A DNA stretch of 35,880 nt, from positions 1-35,880 of the forward strand of contig DBQR01000040.1 in NCBI GenBank assembly GCA_002305335.1, written 5' to 3'. This document shows positions 22,677 through 30,867 of the stretch, one piece after another. Positions within the stretch are counted from its first letter, which is position 1. Each line of letters starts with the position of its first letter. The position numbers were made by a program, and so were the translations under genes. The DNA comes from Clostridiales bacterium UBA1389 (GTDB taxonomy: Bacteria; Bacillota; Clostridia; Oscillospirales; CAG-382). The notes beneath the pieces are model-generated. The model did not search any database. It saw only the letters and a list, made by a program, of their open reading frames with translations, and was not told the origin of the DNA.

Positions 22677-22705
22677 TTGACAAATTCATAATACAATGAT
22701 ATACT
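22677..22705 (+). promoter_or_regulatory. Sigma-A promoter of the surface-protein genes
   Basis: Perfect TTGACA (22677-22682), 17-bp spacer, TATACT (22700-22705). The ribosome binding site aaggagag follows at about 22733. Confidence 0.9.
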
Positions 22706-22746
22706 TTATTCAGGATACTATTGATTATTAATAAGGAGAGATTACA

Positions 22747-23535
22747 ATGAAAAAAGCATTGGCGTTTACTGTCACCGCTATCCTGCTTGTGGCATTAGTC
22801 GTAAGTCTGGCAATACCGGCTACGGCAGAAAAACTACCCGACACAGTGTATAATTTGATTCCTGAAGATGCTGAAATTACGAAAATCGAAGCTAACGGTG
22901 TTGAAGCCAGCGCGACCTTTGACGAAAACGGCGTTCTCACCGTACAGGCGGCCGGCGCTTGGCCCAGCGTTAAACTTACTTATGCGGAACCCTATACCTT
23001 CAATATCGCCGACGCAACGCTGAAAGTCAAGTTCACCTTAACAAGCGGCGGAACATCCTTCCGCATTCAGACTTCCGAATCCGTTGATACCCAATCCATT
23101 AACGAAATATTCCCCCATCACTTTATTGAGGGAATGACCTTCGACGCAGCGGGCGACCTTGCAACCCCGGGCACCTATGAATTTGAAATTCCTTTTTCCG
23201 AACTCGCATTCTGCGACTGGACTGCGGAAGCGGTCTATCAGGGCAAAATCCCCTTTACCACCGATGAACTGACCCTTACCTCCATTTTAATTTTCTCAGT
23301 CGGCGGCGCCCAGGTCATCGTTGAAAAACTGGAAGTAGTAGTCGAAGGCGAGGATATAATCGACATATCCGAAGAAACCTCCGAAGCCACCTCCGAAGCT
23401 ACCTCCGAAGAACCCATCGACGAATCCTCCGAGGAAACCTCCGGCACCACCCCCACCGGCGACAGCGGGCTTATCGCCCTTGCCATCGTTTCGGTATTAT
23501 CCCTTGCGGGAGCGGTCATAATTAAGAAAAAATAG
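22747..23535 (+). CDS. Secreted surface protein with TGD-type C-terminal anchor
   Basis: 262 residues. Signal peptide 1-27 (lysines, hydrophobic core, cleavage after PATA). Residues 30-205 form a beta-rich domain of unknown family; phrases such as ATLKVKFTLTSGGTSFRIQTSES and GTYEFEIPFSELAF resemble carbohydrate-binding beta-sandwiches, a loose impression only. Residues 208-236 are a Ser/Glu/Thr linker (SEETSEATSEATSEE). The tail TPTGDSG, a hydrophobic helix and IKKK form the anchor shared with the proteins ending at 549 and 24941. Has its own strong promoter; the next gene follows after 56 bases with no terminator between, so the two are probably one transcript. No sortase gene is in the window. 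Confidence 0.85.
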   Translation: MKKALAFTVTAILLVALVVSLAIPATAEKLPDTVYNLIPEDAEITKIEANGVEASATFDENGVLTVQAAGAWPSVKLTYAEPYTFNIADATLKVKFTLTSGGTSFRIQTSESVDTQSINEIFPHHFIEGMTFDAAGDLATPGTYEFEIPFSELAFCDWTAEAVYQGKIPFTTDELTLTSILIFSVGGAQVIVEKLEVVVEGEDIIDISEETSEATSEATSEEPIDESSEETSGTTPTGDSGLIALAIVSVLSLAGAVIIKKK

Positions 23536-23591
23536 TCCATAATTACTGCGCGTACTTTATTGAATAAATCGAAAACCAAAAGGAGTCCATT

Positions 23592-24941
23592 ATGAAAAAA
23601 TCAGTTACTCTAACTCTTATCGTGGCTTTGATTATGACTCTTGTGTGCTTTGCGGGCTTTTCGGCAGCCGCCGAGTTTACGGCTCCCGACTATGAACCGG
23701 CAGACACCACAAGAGATATCGGTCTTATGCTGGCAAACAACATCGATTATGAAGGCGTTACCGGTATTCAGACAACCGGCACTTTCAATTCCGCTTGGAG
23801 AGTTGCGGTATTGTTCGAACCCGACGAAGAAACCGGTGCCTACAAAGCGGTAGCTGTTCATGCCGGCGGACCAACCGGCCCCGACTGGACCATCGGCGAA
23901 AACCAGTTTGTGGTGGAAAACAACTCCGGCAACAACTGGCCTGTCATTACCGCAGCTCCCGTCGGTGACGAATGGTGGTACGGCGGCAAGAACTTCCAGG
24001 ACGTTCCCTATGACGAATGCCCCAACTTCATCAACGACAAAAACCAGGCATGGGGCGCCGTTCTTAAATCGGTTCAAGTCGGAGACCTGTTCACCTTAGT
24101 GGGAATCGACCTTTCCGACCCCCAGATTATCGCCAATTATGCCGTTGACCCCAATTATGACTACATAACCCATAATGCAGAGTATGCAACCTATTCGTAC
24201 CTCACCCCCTACGGTGTGGAAGATGTCGATTACGGCATCGCTGTGGGCAAGTCCTACACCAAACTCGGGCAGTATGCCGACCCCAGCACCGGCGTCATTT
24301 CCTATCCCGACACCGATGATTCCGAACTTACCGACGGAGTAATCCCCACCGATCCCGGCTATGGCAATCCTCAGCTCACCGGCTTCAACGCCAACTCTCC
24401 CGAATATCAGGCTGGCGGATATGCCGAAGTGGTGCTTGACCTAGAAGAAGTTGTCGCCATTTCACGCATTAACGTGGTGACAAGCAACCTTATGAGCGCT
24501 GGCATCGCCGCTCCCGCAGAATTCAAGTACTTCATTTCCGAAGACAATGCAGACTGGACCGAAGTAGGGGTTGGCACCTATGACGTTGACCCCACCGAAA
24601 AGGACGGGGAAACCAATGTAAACGGCAACAAGATGGTCAACAACTCCATCGACGTTGAAGGTTCCGCAAGGTACGTCAAGGTTCAGTTCAAGAACCTTAC
24701 CGGCAACGCCTGGATGTTCCTTGGCGAAATTCAGGTATTCGGCGCAGACGAACCCGGTGATGAATCCTCTGAGGAAGAATCCTCCACAGCACCCGCCGAA
24801 TCCTCCGCTGTTGCTTCTTCCGAAGAAGATGAATCCAGCACCGGCGGTTCAACCCCCACCGGCGACACCGGTTACGTTGCTCTTGCAGTGGTTGCGGTTA
24901 TCGCCCTTGCAGGCGCAGTTGTAATCAGGAAGAGAAAATAA
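23592..24941 (+). CDS. Secreted surface protein with discoidin-like (F5/8 type C) domain and TGD-type anchor
   Basis: 449 residues. Signal peptide 1-26. Residues 30-200 are a domain shared in style with the protein ending at 549 (..VGDLFTLVGIDLSD against ..AGDKLNIVGIDEGD). Residues 205-385 fit a discoidin/F5/8C domain: GKSYTKLGQY, LTDGV, YAEVVLDLEEVVAISRINVV, FKYFISEDNADWTEV, ARYVKVQFKN and FLGEIQVFG. Such domains bind carbohydrates or cell surfaces. A Ser/Glu/Ala linker (388-420) leads to TPTGDTG, a hydrophobic helix and RKRK. Start ATG 23592 follows aaaaggag. It probably displays a glycan-binding module outside the cell. Paralogue relation to the first gene of the window is visible in domain order. 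Confidence 0.87.
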   Translation: MKKSVTLTLIVALIMTLVCFAGFSAAAEFTAPDYEPADTTRDIGLMLANNIDYEGVTGIQTTGTFNSAWRVAVLFEPDEETGAYKAVAVHAGGPTGPDWTIGENQFVVENNSGNNWPVITAAPVGDEWWYGGKNFQDVPYDECPNFINDKNQAWGAVLKSVQVGDLFTLVGIDLSDPQIIANYAVDPNYDYITHNAEYATYSYLTPYGVEDVDYGIAVGKSYTKLGQYADPSTGVISYPDTDDSELTDGVIPTDPGYGNPQLTGFNANSPEYQAGGYAEVVLDLEEVVAISRINVVTSNLMSAGIAAPAEFKYFISEDNADWTEVGVGTYDVDPTEKDGETNVNGNKMVNNSIDVEGSARYVKVQFKNLTGNAWMFLGEIQVFGADEPGDESSEEESSTAPAESSAVASSEEDESSTGGSTPTGDTGYVALAVVAVIALAGAVVIRKRK

Positions 24942-24966
24942 GCATTAGGTAAAAACCTTACATAAG

Positions 24967-24996
24967 CAAAGACGGCGTTACGCCGTCTTTGTTTTT
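24967..24996 (+). terminator. Terminator of the surface-protein operon
   Basis: Perfect 11-bp stem caaagacggcg / cgccgtctttg with loop tta, followed by five T. Confidence 0.95.
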
Positions 24997-25000
24997 ACTA

Positions 25001-25028
25001 TTGATTTTTATAAATTTAATGATATAAT
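25001..25028 (+). promoter_or_regulatory. Promoter of the dCMP deaminase operon
   Basis: -35 TTGATT (25001-25006), 16-bp spacer, perfect -10 TATAAT (25023-25028), then gaggtaaaagg before the ATG at 25082. Confidence 0.8.
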
Positions 25029-25081
25029 TAACCATAAGCGAATAACGGGATTTTTAACATAAATACTAAAGAGGTAAAAGG

Positions 25082-25567
25082 ATGGAACGGGTATCAAAAA
25101 TCAATTATTATCTTGACATTGCCCGGACGGTTGCCAAAAGGGGAACCTGTTTAAGACGCAAGTTCGGGGCTATTATCGTGAAAAACGACAGCATAATCGC
25201 CACCGGTTATGCGGGAGCTCCCCGGGGAAGAAAAAACTGCTGTGATTTAGGCTACTGTCTCAGGGATAAAATGAACATCCCCCGGGGGGAAAGATACGAA
25301 CTCTGCCGTTCCGTCCATGCCGAAGCCAACGCCATAATTTCCGCCTCCCGGGAAACCATGATAGGCGCGGATCTGTACCTTGCCTGCATTGACCCCTCCA
25401 CCGGACAGTCGGTGCCCGGCACCTGTTCCTGCCAGATGTGCAAGCGCCTTTGCATAAATGCGGGGATAAGCCGGGTGATCGTCAGGGAAGATGGGGAAAA
25501 TTATACAATTTATGACGTAAACGAGTGGATTGAAAACGACGACAGCTTAGGCAGCACAGGATACTGA
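25082..25567 (+). CDS. dCMP deaminase (ComEB family)
   Basis: Converts dCMP to dUMP, the precursor of dTMP. 161 residues with the cytidine-deaminase fold: catalytic H79-A-E81 in SVHAEANAI and zinc Cys in TCSCQMC (C117, C120 most likely, with C115 extra). In most relatives the second motif is PCxxC; here Pro is replaced within CSCQMC. The allosteric/extra zinc Cys (CLRRKFGA, CCDLGYC) typical of dCMP deaminases are present. First gene of an operon with the lipoprotein, rimI and tsaD; the lipoprotein ATG lies one base after its stop. It complements cdd at 4560 in pyrimidine metabolism. Confidence 0.93.
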   Translation: MERVSKINYYLDIARTVAKRGTCLRRKFGAIIVKNDSIIATGYAGAPRGRKNCCDLGYCLRDKMNIPRGERYELCRSVHAEANAIISASRETMIGADLYLACIDPSTGQSVPGTCSCQMCKRLCINAGISRVIVREDGENYTIYDVNEWIENDDSLGSTGY

Positions 25568-25568
25568 T

Positions 25569-26240
25569 ATGACTAAAAAACTAACCTTAATTGCATTATT
25601 GCTTTGTTTAATAACCCTTTTATCTGCCTGTTCGGACGTGATTAAAGTCAAGTATATAGACGAAGGCTTTAAAGACGACGATACGGGCATAGGGTATGTT
25701 TTGTGCGGAAGGTCGGTGTATGCCCTGAAGGTGGGTAAGGTTTACGCCAAAGACCAGCACGGCGGCGAATACTGCGTAATTCCCTATGAGGACCCCCAAA
25801 GGTTTTTATGCGACAACGACCCGGATCTTCCCCGGGTTTACCGCGCCGAAGGGGTGGAGGAAGTAACCGTCCAGAATTTCGACCCGGTGGCGGCCTATCT
25901 GTTCCTGGAAGGGACCGTGTCCCTCCCCATAGACCAGTTCGTGGCGGAGGCAAAGTACACCGGCAATCCGGACGTTCCCGACGACAGCGAATATACCTAC
26001 GCCCTGCGGGACGCCATGACCCAGCAGGACCCGGTTAAGCTTGTTTCCCCCACCATAGACGAGGCGGTTGCCGACTATATCGTCCATATAAGGCTGCTGT
26101 CCGCCACATATCCGGGGCTGTATTACGAGGTGGTGTTCTGGCGGGATATCGACGGGGTTAACTATCTACTGGATTTATCCACCGGCTATTCCTATCTCTG
26201 TCCCTACAAGGTTACCGCCCGGCTGTGGGGGGACGCTTAA
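25569..26240 (+). CDS. Lipoprotein of unknown function
   Basis: 223 residues. A lipoprotein signal peptide with lipobox LLSAC (Cys21) shows attachment to the outer face of the membrane. The mature part is acidic, without repeats or known catalytic motifs; a paired strand pattern (GIGYVLCGRSVYALKVGKVYA, GLYYEVVFWRDIDGVNYLLD) suggests a compact beta-rich fold. I do not recognise the family. It is cotranscribed with dCMP deaminase and overlaps rimI by one base (TAATG), though a functional link to these housekeeping genes is not apparent. Confidence 0.8.
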   Translation: MTKKLTLIALLLCLITLLSACSDVIKVKYIDEGFKDDDTGIGYVLCGRSVYALKVGKVYAKDQHGGEYCVIPYEDPQRFLCDNDPDLPRVYRAEGVEEVTVQNFDPVAAYLFLEGTVSLPIDQFVAEAKYTGNPDVPDDSEYTYALRDAMTQQDPVKLVSPTIDEAVADYIVHIRLLSATYPGLYYEVVFWRDIDGVNYLLDLSTGYSYLCPYKVTARLWGDA

Positions 26241-26698
26241 TGGCTGCCATAGGCATACCGGAAGGATTTGAAATAAGGTCTGTTCTCCCAGAGGAAGCAA
26301 AGGAAGCATCTGAATTAGAAAAAAGCTCACTTTCGGTGCCCTGGAGCACAAGTGAGCTGACTTTATTTATAAATAACCCCCATGCCATATATCTTGCCGC
26401 CTTTCTTGACGGGAAAATGGCGGGTATCTGCGGCTGTTATGCCGGCGTGGGGGAATGCCAGATAACAAATGTGGCGGTTGAGGAAAAGCACCGGCGGAAA
26501 AACATCGCCTTGCTGCTTATTAAACGCCTTCTTGAAGAGGCAAAAAAGCGAAACTGCGAAAAAGCCTTTTTAGAGGTGGCCGAAAACAACCTCCCCGCCA
26601 TCAGGCTGTATGAAAAGCTGGGTTTCAGGGTTACCGGCAGGCGGAAGGGCTATTACCGGGACTCGGACGCATTACTTATGACTTTGGAGGAAATATGA
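26240..26698 (+). CDS. rimI: Ribosomal-protein-alanine N-acetyltransferase
   Basis: GNAT-fold acetyltransferase that in E. coli acetylates the N-terminus of S18. About 152 residues with CoA-binding region NVAVEEKHRRKNIALLLI and C-terminal AENNLPAIRLYEKLGFRVTGRRKGYY, the RimI signature. In the pyrophosphate loop the usual Gly is Asn (RRKNIA rather than RxxGxG/A). Start ATG 26240 follows a ggggggac site; an in-frame GTG at 26225 overlaps that site. Pairing with tsaD, which overlaps its stop by four bases (ATGA), is the common bacterial arrangement. TsaB and TsaE are not in the window. Confidence 0.93.
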   Translation: MAAIGIPEGFEIRSVLPEEAKEASELEKSSLSVPWSTSELTLFINNPHAIYLAAFLDGKMAGICGCYAGVGECQITNVAVEEKHRRKNIALLLIKRLLEEAKKRNCEKAFLEVAENNLPAIRLYEKLGFRVTGRRKGYYRDSDALLMTLEEI

Positions 26699-27705
26699 AT
26701 ATACTTGCCATAGAAACAAGCTGCGACGAAACCTCGGCGTCGGTGGTTGCCGACGGGAGGAGGCTTTTGTCCAATATTGTGGCGTCCCAGGTTCAGACCC
26801 ACGCCCTGTACGGCGGAGTGGTACCGGAGATAGCCTCCCGGGCTCATACCGAGGCAATTTCCGCGGTTACGGGGGAGGCTTTATTAAAAGCCAACCTGAC
26901 GTTAGACGATATCGACGCCGTTGCCGTAACCTATGCCCCCGGCCTTATAGGCGCCCTTCTGACCGGTTTATCCTACGCCAAGGGACTTGCCTATGCCATG
27001 GGAAAACCCCTTGTTCCCGTCCATCATATAAGGGGACACGTGGCTTCCAACTATCTTATTCACGAAAACCTTGTCCCCCCTTTTTACGCCCTTGTGGTGT
27101 CGGGAGGACATACTTCACTGATAAAGGTAAATGATTACACCGATTACGAAATAATCGGCAAAACCAGGGATGACGCGGCGGGGGAGGCCTTCGACAAGGC
27201 GGCAAGGATGTTGGGGCTGCCCTATCCGGGAGGCGCCGCGCTGGACAAGCTGGCATCCCTCGGGGACAGCGAAGCCTTTAAGTTTACCTCCGCCACGGTA
27301 CATGACGCGGAATACGATTTTTCCTTTTCGGGGCTTAAGACGGCGGTGGTAAACCATATCCACACCCTCAACCAGAAGGGAATGACCCTCACCGAAAAGG
27401 AAAAGGCGGATATCGCCGCTTCCTTTACAAAGGCATTGATACACACCATAACGGTACGGCTTGAAAAACTGCTTGACACAAATAAAAAACTCCCCTTTGT
27501 CCTTGCGGGGGGAGTAGCGGCCAATTCCCATTTAAGAAAAGCCCTTGAGGAAGTCTGTACAAAGCGGGATATCCCCCTGTTTGTACCTCCCCTTTCCCTC
27601 TGCGGGGACAACGGGGCGATGATAGCCTCCCAGGGATATTACGAATATATGGCGGGAAACACTGCGTCCTATAACCAGAATGCCTTTGCCACCATGGAGG
27701 TATAA
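26695..27705 (+). CDS. tsaD: tRNA N6-adenosine threonylcarbamoyltransferase
   Basis: Makes t6A37 in ANN-decoding tRNAs, with TsaB and TsaE. 336 residues, normal length. ASKHA-type ATP-binding fold: MNILAIETSCDETSASVV start, metal-binding His in HHIRGHVASN, SGGHTSLI, GKTRDDAAGEAFDKAARMLGLPYPGG, LAGGVAANSHLR and CGDNGAMIA near the end. Start ATG 26695 overlaps the rimI stop. No terminator follows; the next gene is convergent, and the 228-base gap between them carries the DnaA-box cluster. Formerly called gcp. Confidence 0.97.
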   Translation: MNILAIETSCDETSASVVADGRRLLSNIVASQVQTHALYGGVVPEIASRAHTEAISAVTGEALLKANLTLDDIDAVAVTYAPGLIGALLTGLSYAKGLAYAMGKPLVPVHHIRGHVASNYLIHENLVPPFYALVVSGGHTSLIKVNDYTDYEIIGKTRDDAAGEAFDKAARMLGLPYPGGAALDKLASLGDSEAFKFTSATVHDAEYDFSFSGLKTAVVNHIHTLNQKGMTLTEKEKADIAASFTKALIHTITVRLEKLLDTNKKLPFVLAGGVAANSHLRKALEEVCTKRDIPLFVPPLSLCGDNGAMIASQGYYEYMAGNTASYNQNAFATMEV

Positions 27706-27780
27706 CCTTAAACAGTTTTTTCGACGCGATTTTTAGTTTTTTGTGCAATTTCTACAATATTCCCGCGCGCTGATTAACAT

Positions 27781-27902
27781 AATGCTTGCCCCACAGTGTG
27801 GATAAGTGTGTGGACAATGTGGAAAAGTCGGTTTGAAAAGGTTAATATACCTTGAAAATGCTTGTCCGCCATGTGGAAAAGCCTGTGGATAATGTGGATT
27901 TC
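27781..27902 (+). repeat. DnaA-box cluster: two identically spaced triplets
   Basis: Six sites match the DnaA box (TGTGGATAA, complement of TTATCCACA): 27797 TGTGGATAA (exact), 27809 TGTGGACAA, 27818 TGTGGAAAA; and 27872 TGTGGAAAA, 27884 TGTGGATAA (exact), 27893 TGTGGATTT. Within each triplet the starts are 12 and 9 bases apart; the triplets are 75 bases apart. Each is preceded by aatgcttg, so a unit of about 46 bases is duplicated. All boxes face the same way. It is in noncoding DNA between convergent genes, so it is unlikely to be a promoter. Probable role: DnaA binding or titration, or a secondary origin-like site. Confidence 0.85.
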
Positions 27903-27933
27903 ATAATGAGTTAACAACCCGTTATTATGCTTG

Positions 27934-28632
27934 TTATGTCAACCTGCTTTTTTCCACCGACTTTAAAAAATCTATCGCCCTTTCGGGAGAATCCTTAGCG
28001 TTCCCCCAGGGAAGGTCCTTGCTGTTGTAGTCAAATTTTTTACAGAATAGGGAAACGTCGTCGTAAAGGGAATTGATATACCTTTCCACCACCTCCCCCG
28101 CCGACTTTACCAGCAGGGAATGATACTTTTTGGAATTTATGTTTCTGGAAACGGTAAGCAGTCTTGAATAATGGGGAAGGCAGAAATATTTCTGGCTTGA
28201 AAACCGGTTTCTGAATTCGCTTTCCCTTTCAAACAGAATGCAGGCGGTTTCCAGCATGGCGGAAAAATGCCTTTCGATCCGCTGGCAGACATAGCAGTCG
28301 TTGCAAAGCTTTTCAATCCGCTTAACGGGTTTTGAAGCGTCGTCTTTGGAAAACAGCCCCCCCGGCAGAATATCCTTTCTGATGCTGTCAAGGTGGGACT
28401 GGATTGTCAGGGCAACGGGGAGCCTTTTCCCAAAGGTCAGCATAATGTCAAAATGGTTCCGGCAAAAGCCCAGTTCGTTGGTTTTTATTCTAATGTCCGG
28501 CTCCATCATGGAAGCGCCGGTTATAAGGTCGATTTCGGTGTCCTCTAACTTTTTATATAAATCGCACAAGGGGCAGCCTTCCGAATTTTCAAAGGCCTCG
28601 TTTACCGGTATGGTATAGATTTTTTCCCTCAT
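27934..28632 (-). CDS. DUF6062 family protein
   Basis: 232 residues, soluble, Cys-rich. It starts MREKIYTIPVNEAFE with GCPLCDL, and continues with SMMEPDIRI, GFCRNHFDIM, LCNDCYVCQRI and FCLPHYSRLL, which is the pattern of DUF6062 as I recall it from Clostridia. The paired CxxC and CxxH motifs suggest binding of zinc or an iron-sulfur cluster. No function is known to me. Start ATG 28632 follows cggaggt. Divergent from the glycosylase gene with a 48-base gap. Confidence 0.8.
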   Translation of the reverse strand: MREKIYTIPVNEAFENSEGCPLCDLYKKLEDTEIDLITGASMMEPDIRIKTNELGFCRNHFDIMLTFGKRLPVALTIQSHLDSIRKDILPGGLFSKDDASKPVKRIEKLCNDCYVCQRIERHFSAMLETACILFERESEFRNRFSSQKYFCLPHYSRLLTVSRNINSKKYHSLLVKSAGEVVERYINSLYDDVSLFCKKFDYNSKDLPWGNAKDSPERAIDFLKSVEKSRLT

Positions 28633-28680
28633 TTTTACAAACCTCCGGATTCAGTATAACACACAAGGAACATAAAAACA

Positions 28681-29511
28681 ATGGTTTATTTTTCAAACAA
28701 CAATGCCTACATAGAAAAGGACGATTTCTTCAGTATCGACAAAACCTTTGACTGCGGCCAGTGCTTCCGCTTTGAAAGATCGGGCGGTATTTATAACGGC
28801 ATCGCCTTCGGCAAAAGGCTTGAAATCCTTGAAGAGGATGACCGAATTATTTTAAAAAACGTTTCGGAGGAGGAGTTTAACACCCTCTGGAAGGACTATT
28901 TCGATTTGGACAGGGATTATAAGGCCATAAACGAAATCATATGCCGGGACAAGGTGGCGTCACAGGCGGCCGAGATTTCAAAGGGAATCAGGATTCTCCG
29001 TCAGGATAAGTGGGAAGCGCTGTGCTCCTTTATAATTTCCCAGAACAACAATATCCCCCGCATAAAAAAAATAATAAATACCCTTTGCGAAAACTTCGGG
29101 GAAAAGAAGGGGGACTTTTATGCCTTCCCGGCGGCGGAGGTTCTGGCAAAGGCGGGGGTTGAAAAGCTGTCGGTTTTAAAATGCGGCTACCGGGCGGAAT
29201 ACATATACGATGCGGCGTTAAAGGTGTCAACCGGGGAAATCGACCTTGCCGGGGTTTCGGAAATGGAGTACAATGACGCTAAAAAGTATTTGATGGCAAT
29301 AAAAGGGGTGGGTCCCAAGGTGGCCGACTGCGCCCTGCTTTTCGGATTTTCCTTCCTTTCGGCCTTCCCGAAAGATGTCTGGATAAAACGGGTTATTGAT
29401 AAATATTACGGCAAAACCTTTGATGAAAGTATCTTCTCCCCCTACGGCGGCATTGCCCAGCAGTATTTGTTTTATTATGAGCGTTATGTTCGGGGGAAAG
29501 ACAAGAAATAA
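28681..29511 (+). CDS. ogg: 8-oxoguanine DNA glycosylase/AP lyase (OGG1 type)
   Basis: Removes 8-oxo-G from DNA and nicks the abasic site, base-excision repair. 276 residues. N-terminal OGG domain (FSIDKTFDCGQCFRFE, LWKDYFDLDRDY), then the HhH-GPD domain: FIISQNNNIPRIKKII and the hairpin AIKGVGPKVADC with catalytic Lys213, followed by Asp232 in FPKDVWIKR. Both catalytic residues match human OGG1 K249 and D268. Start ATG 28681. Standing alone, ended by a terminator at 29519. Confidence 0.93.
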   Translation: MVYFSNNNAYIEKDDFFSIDKTFDCGQCFRFERSGGIYNGIAFGKRLEILEEDDRIILKNVSEEEFNTLWKDYFDLDRDYKAINEIICRDKVASQAAEISKGIRILRQDKWEALCSFIISQNNNIPRIKKIINTLCENFGEKKGDFYAFPAAEVLAKAGVEKLSVLKCGYRAEYIYDAALKVSTGEIDLAGVSEMEYNDAKKYLMAIKGVGPKVADCALLFGFSFLSAFPKDVWIKRVIDKYYGKTFDESIFSPYGGIAQQYLFYYERYVRGKDKK

Positions 29512-29518
29512 AGAATTC

Positions 29519-29542
29519 AAACAGGTGAAACGCCTGTTTTTT
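29519..29542 (+). terminator. Terminator of ogg
   Basis: Stem aaacagg / cctgttt, loop of seven, then a run of T (to 29542). Confidence 0.85.
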
Positions 29543-29623
29543 ATATATAAATTCGTAGTAACGAATCTGCAACGCAAGAGTCAGATAATAGCTAATGCAG
29601 AAGGTAGTATATGGGGTAAAAAT

Positions 29624-29733
29624 AGCCTTCCCCTTGAGGGGATGGTGTCAGACGCAGGCTGACGGATGAGGGGTGATTACGCACTTGCGGGAAAGAAACA
29701 AAATAAAATCCGCAGCTGACGCTGCGGATGAAA
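29624..29733 (+). repeat. Composite dispersed repeat A, copy 4
   Basis: gccttccccttgaggggatg, then gcaggctgacggatgagggg, spacer with gggaaagaaac, then aaaataaaatccgcagc and its inverted partner gctgcggatgaaat. The best-preserved second half; here the final hairpin also serves as terminator for the minus-strand gene. Confidence 0.8.
29697..29729 (-). terminator. Terminator of the minus-strand iron-sulfur protein operon
   Basis: On the minus strand, stem atccgcagc / gctgcggat with loop gtca is followed by a T-rich tract. A further hairpin aatggc aaa gccatt lies at 29737-29751. The stem belongs to repeat A copy 4. Confidence 0.75.
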
Positions 29734-29756
29734 TCCAATGGCAAAGCCATTGTGAT

Positions 29757-30854
29757 TTAATACTCATTCTCCCTTATACCCGGATAATTTTTGTCAAGAT
29801 GTTCCTCCCGGTAGTGATTTATCCTTCCGGTCACAATCTTCGGGTCATTTGGCAACAGCCATGACTTCTTCCTGAAAAAGGGATACCTGAAGGTGTTTTC
29901 AATCCTTCCCGCCTTTTCCAGCATGACCATACAGCTTCTTATACAACCCCTTGCGCCGCAGACGGCAAAATAACCGGTATGCTTAAGCATATAATCGTAA
30001 TAGCCAAGCACCTTTCCGCCGGGTTTTCTGAACCACTTGGCGTAGGCCATGGAGTAACACAATATATAGGCTTCCTCCTCGGTCATCCGGGAATCGGCCA
30101 CATCAAAGGCCATGTTGGGGAAGTCCTTTTTGTGGAAGGGGGAAACGGTGTTATTGAAACCGTGATGGGTGAGGGTACACCGCCCCATATGCACGTCCCC
30201 GTACCAGACGGTTTTTTCCCCGTAATCGATATAAATCCGCTTGGCTTTGTCCTTGACGTCGGGTACGGCGTTCCCCGGACAGTCCTTTGCACAGGCTCCG
30301 CAGTGGAGGCATATGCTGCCGGTGTCAAGAATGGGGTCGGGTTCCAGAACGCAGTCGGTTAATATAATGCCTATTCTGACACGGGGTCCGAGCTTCTTTG
30401 TCAGAAAAACCTTGGAATAACCGATTTCCCCCGCCCCGGCAGCCGCCGCCGCAATCCGGACGCTCAGCACCACGTCCGGGGGAACCTTACCGGGGGCAAC
30501 GGGGTCCTTCATACCCTGTCCTTCCGGTACGGCGGGATAATGGGGTACCGCTTCCCAGCCGCAGTCTTCTATAAATCTGCAGAGCTCATAGGTAAGCCTG
30601 GGGCGGAAAAAGGTATTTAATTTATTATAGGAATAAAAGGTATAGTTATGCCAGTGGGTGCCCTCCTCAATCCCCCGGTAGGTACCCCGGGGAATCCGCA
30701 TAAGGACGGCGATAACCGATTTTGCCTTCGGAAAATATGTAACGGGGGAAAGGAGTGTTGGGGCATTTCTAAACCTTTCGATATTGCCTATGCCGATAAC
30801 GTCAATCCCCAATTCTTTGGCTTTTTCCTTTATCATTCGGGAGGTCAGTTCCAT
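29757..30854 (-). CDS. QueG-like iron-sulfur oxidoreductase, copy 1
   Basis: About 365 residues. Resembles epoxyqueuosine reductase/reductive-dehalogenase-type proteins: an N-terminal domain with RIPRGTYRGIEEGTHW and ELCRFIEDCGWEAVPHYP, then CLHCGACAKDCPGNAV for one [4Fe-4S] cluster and further Cys in AVCGARGCIRSCMVMLEK for the second. A cobalamin motif is not evident by eye. Length and the insertion between the clusters (YGDVHMGRCTLTHHGFNN) differ from canonical QueG, so the substrate is unknown. I start at ATG 30854, eight bases after ggggg; a GTG at 30875 overlaps the upstream gene. Downstream partner of a diverged paralogue. Confidence 0.8.
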   Translation of the reverse strand: MELTSRMIKEKAKELGIDVIGIGNIERFRNAPTLLSPVTYFPKAKSVIAVLMRIPRGTYRGIEEGTHWHNYTFYSYNKLNTFFRPRLTYELCRFIEDCGWEAVPHYPAVPEGQGMKDPVAPGKVPPDVVLSVRIAAAAAGAGEIGYSKVFLTKKLGPRVRIGIILTDCVLEPDPILDTGSICLHCGACAKDCPGNAVPDVKDKAKRIYIDYGEKTVWYGDVHMGRCTLTHHGFNNTVSPFHKKDFPNMAFDVADSRMTEEEAYILCYSMAYAKWFRKPGGKVLGYYDYMLKHTGYFAVCGARGCIRSCMVMLEKAGRIENTFRYPFFRKKSWLLPNDPKIVTGRINHYREEHLDKNYPGIRENEY

Positions 30855-30867
30855 ATTATATTCCCCC

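Noticed and set aside
22498..22689. Minus-strand frame of 63 residues
   Set aside because: AT-rich, overlaps the promoter of the surface-protein gene, and has no supporting signals.
25669..26087. Several antisense frames in the lipoprotein gene
   Set aside because: The lipoprotein frame has a lipobox and coupled ends; the antisense frames have none.
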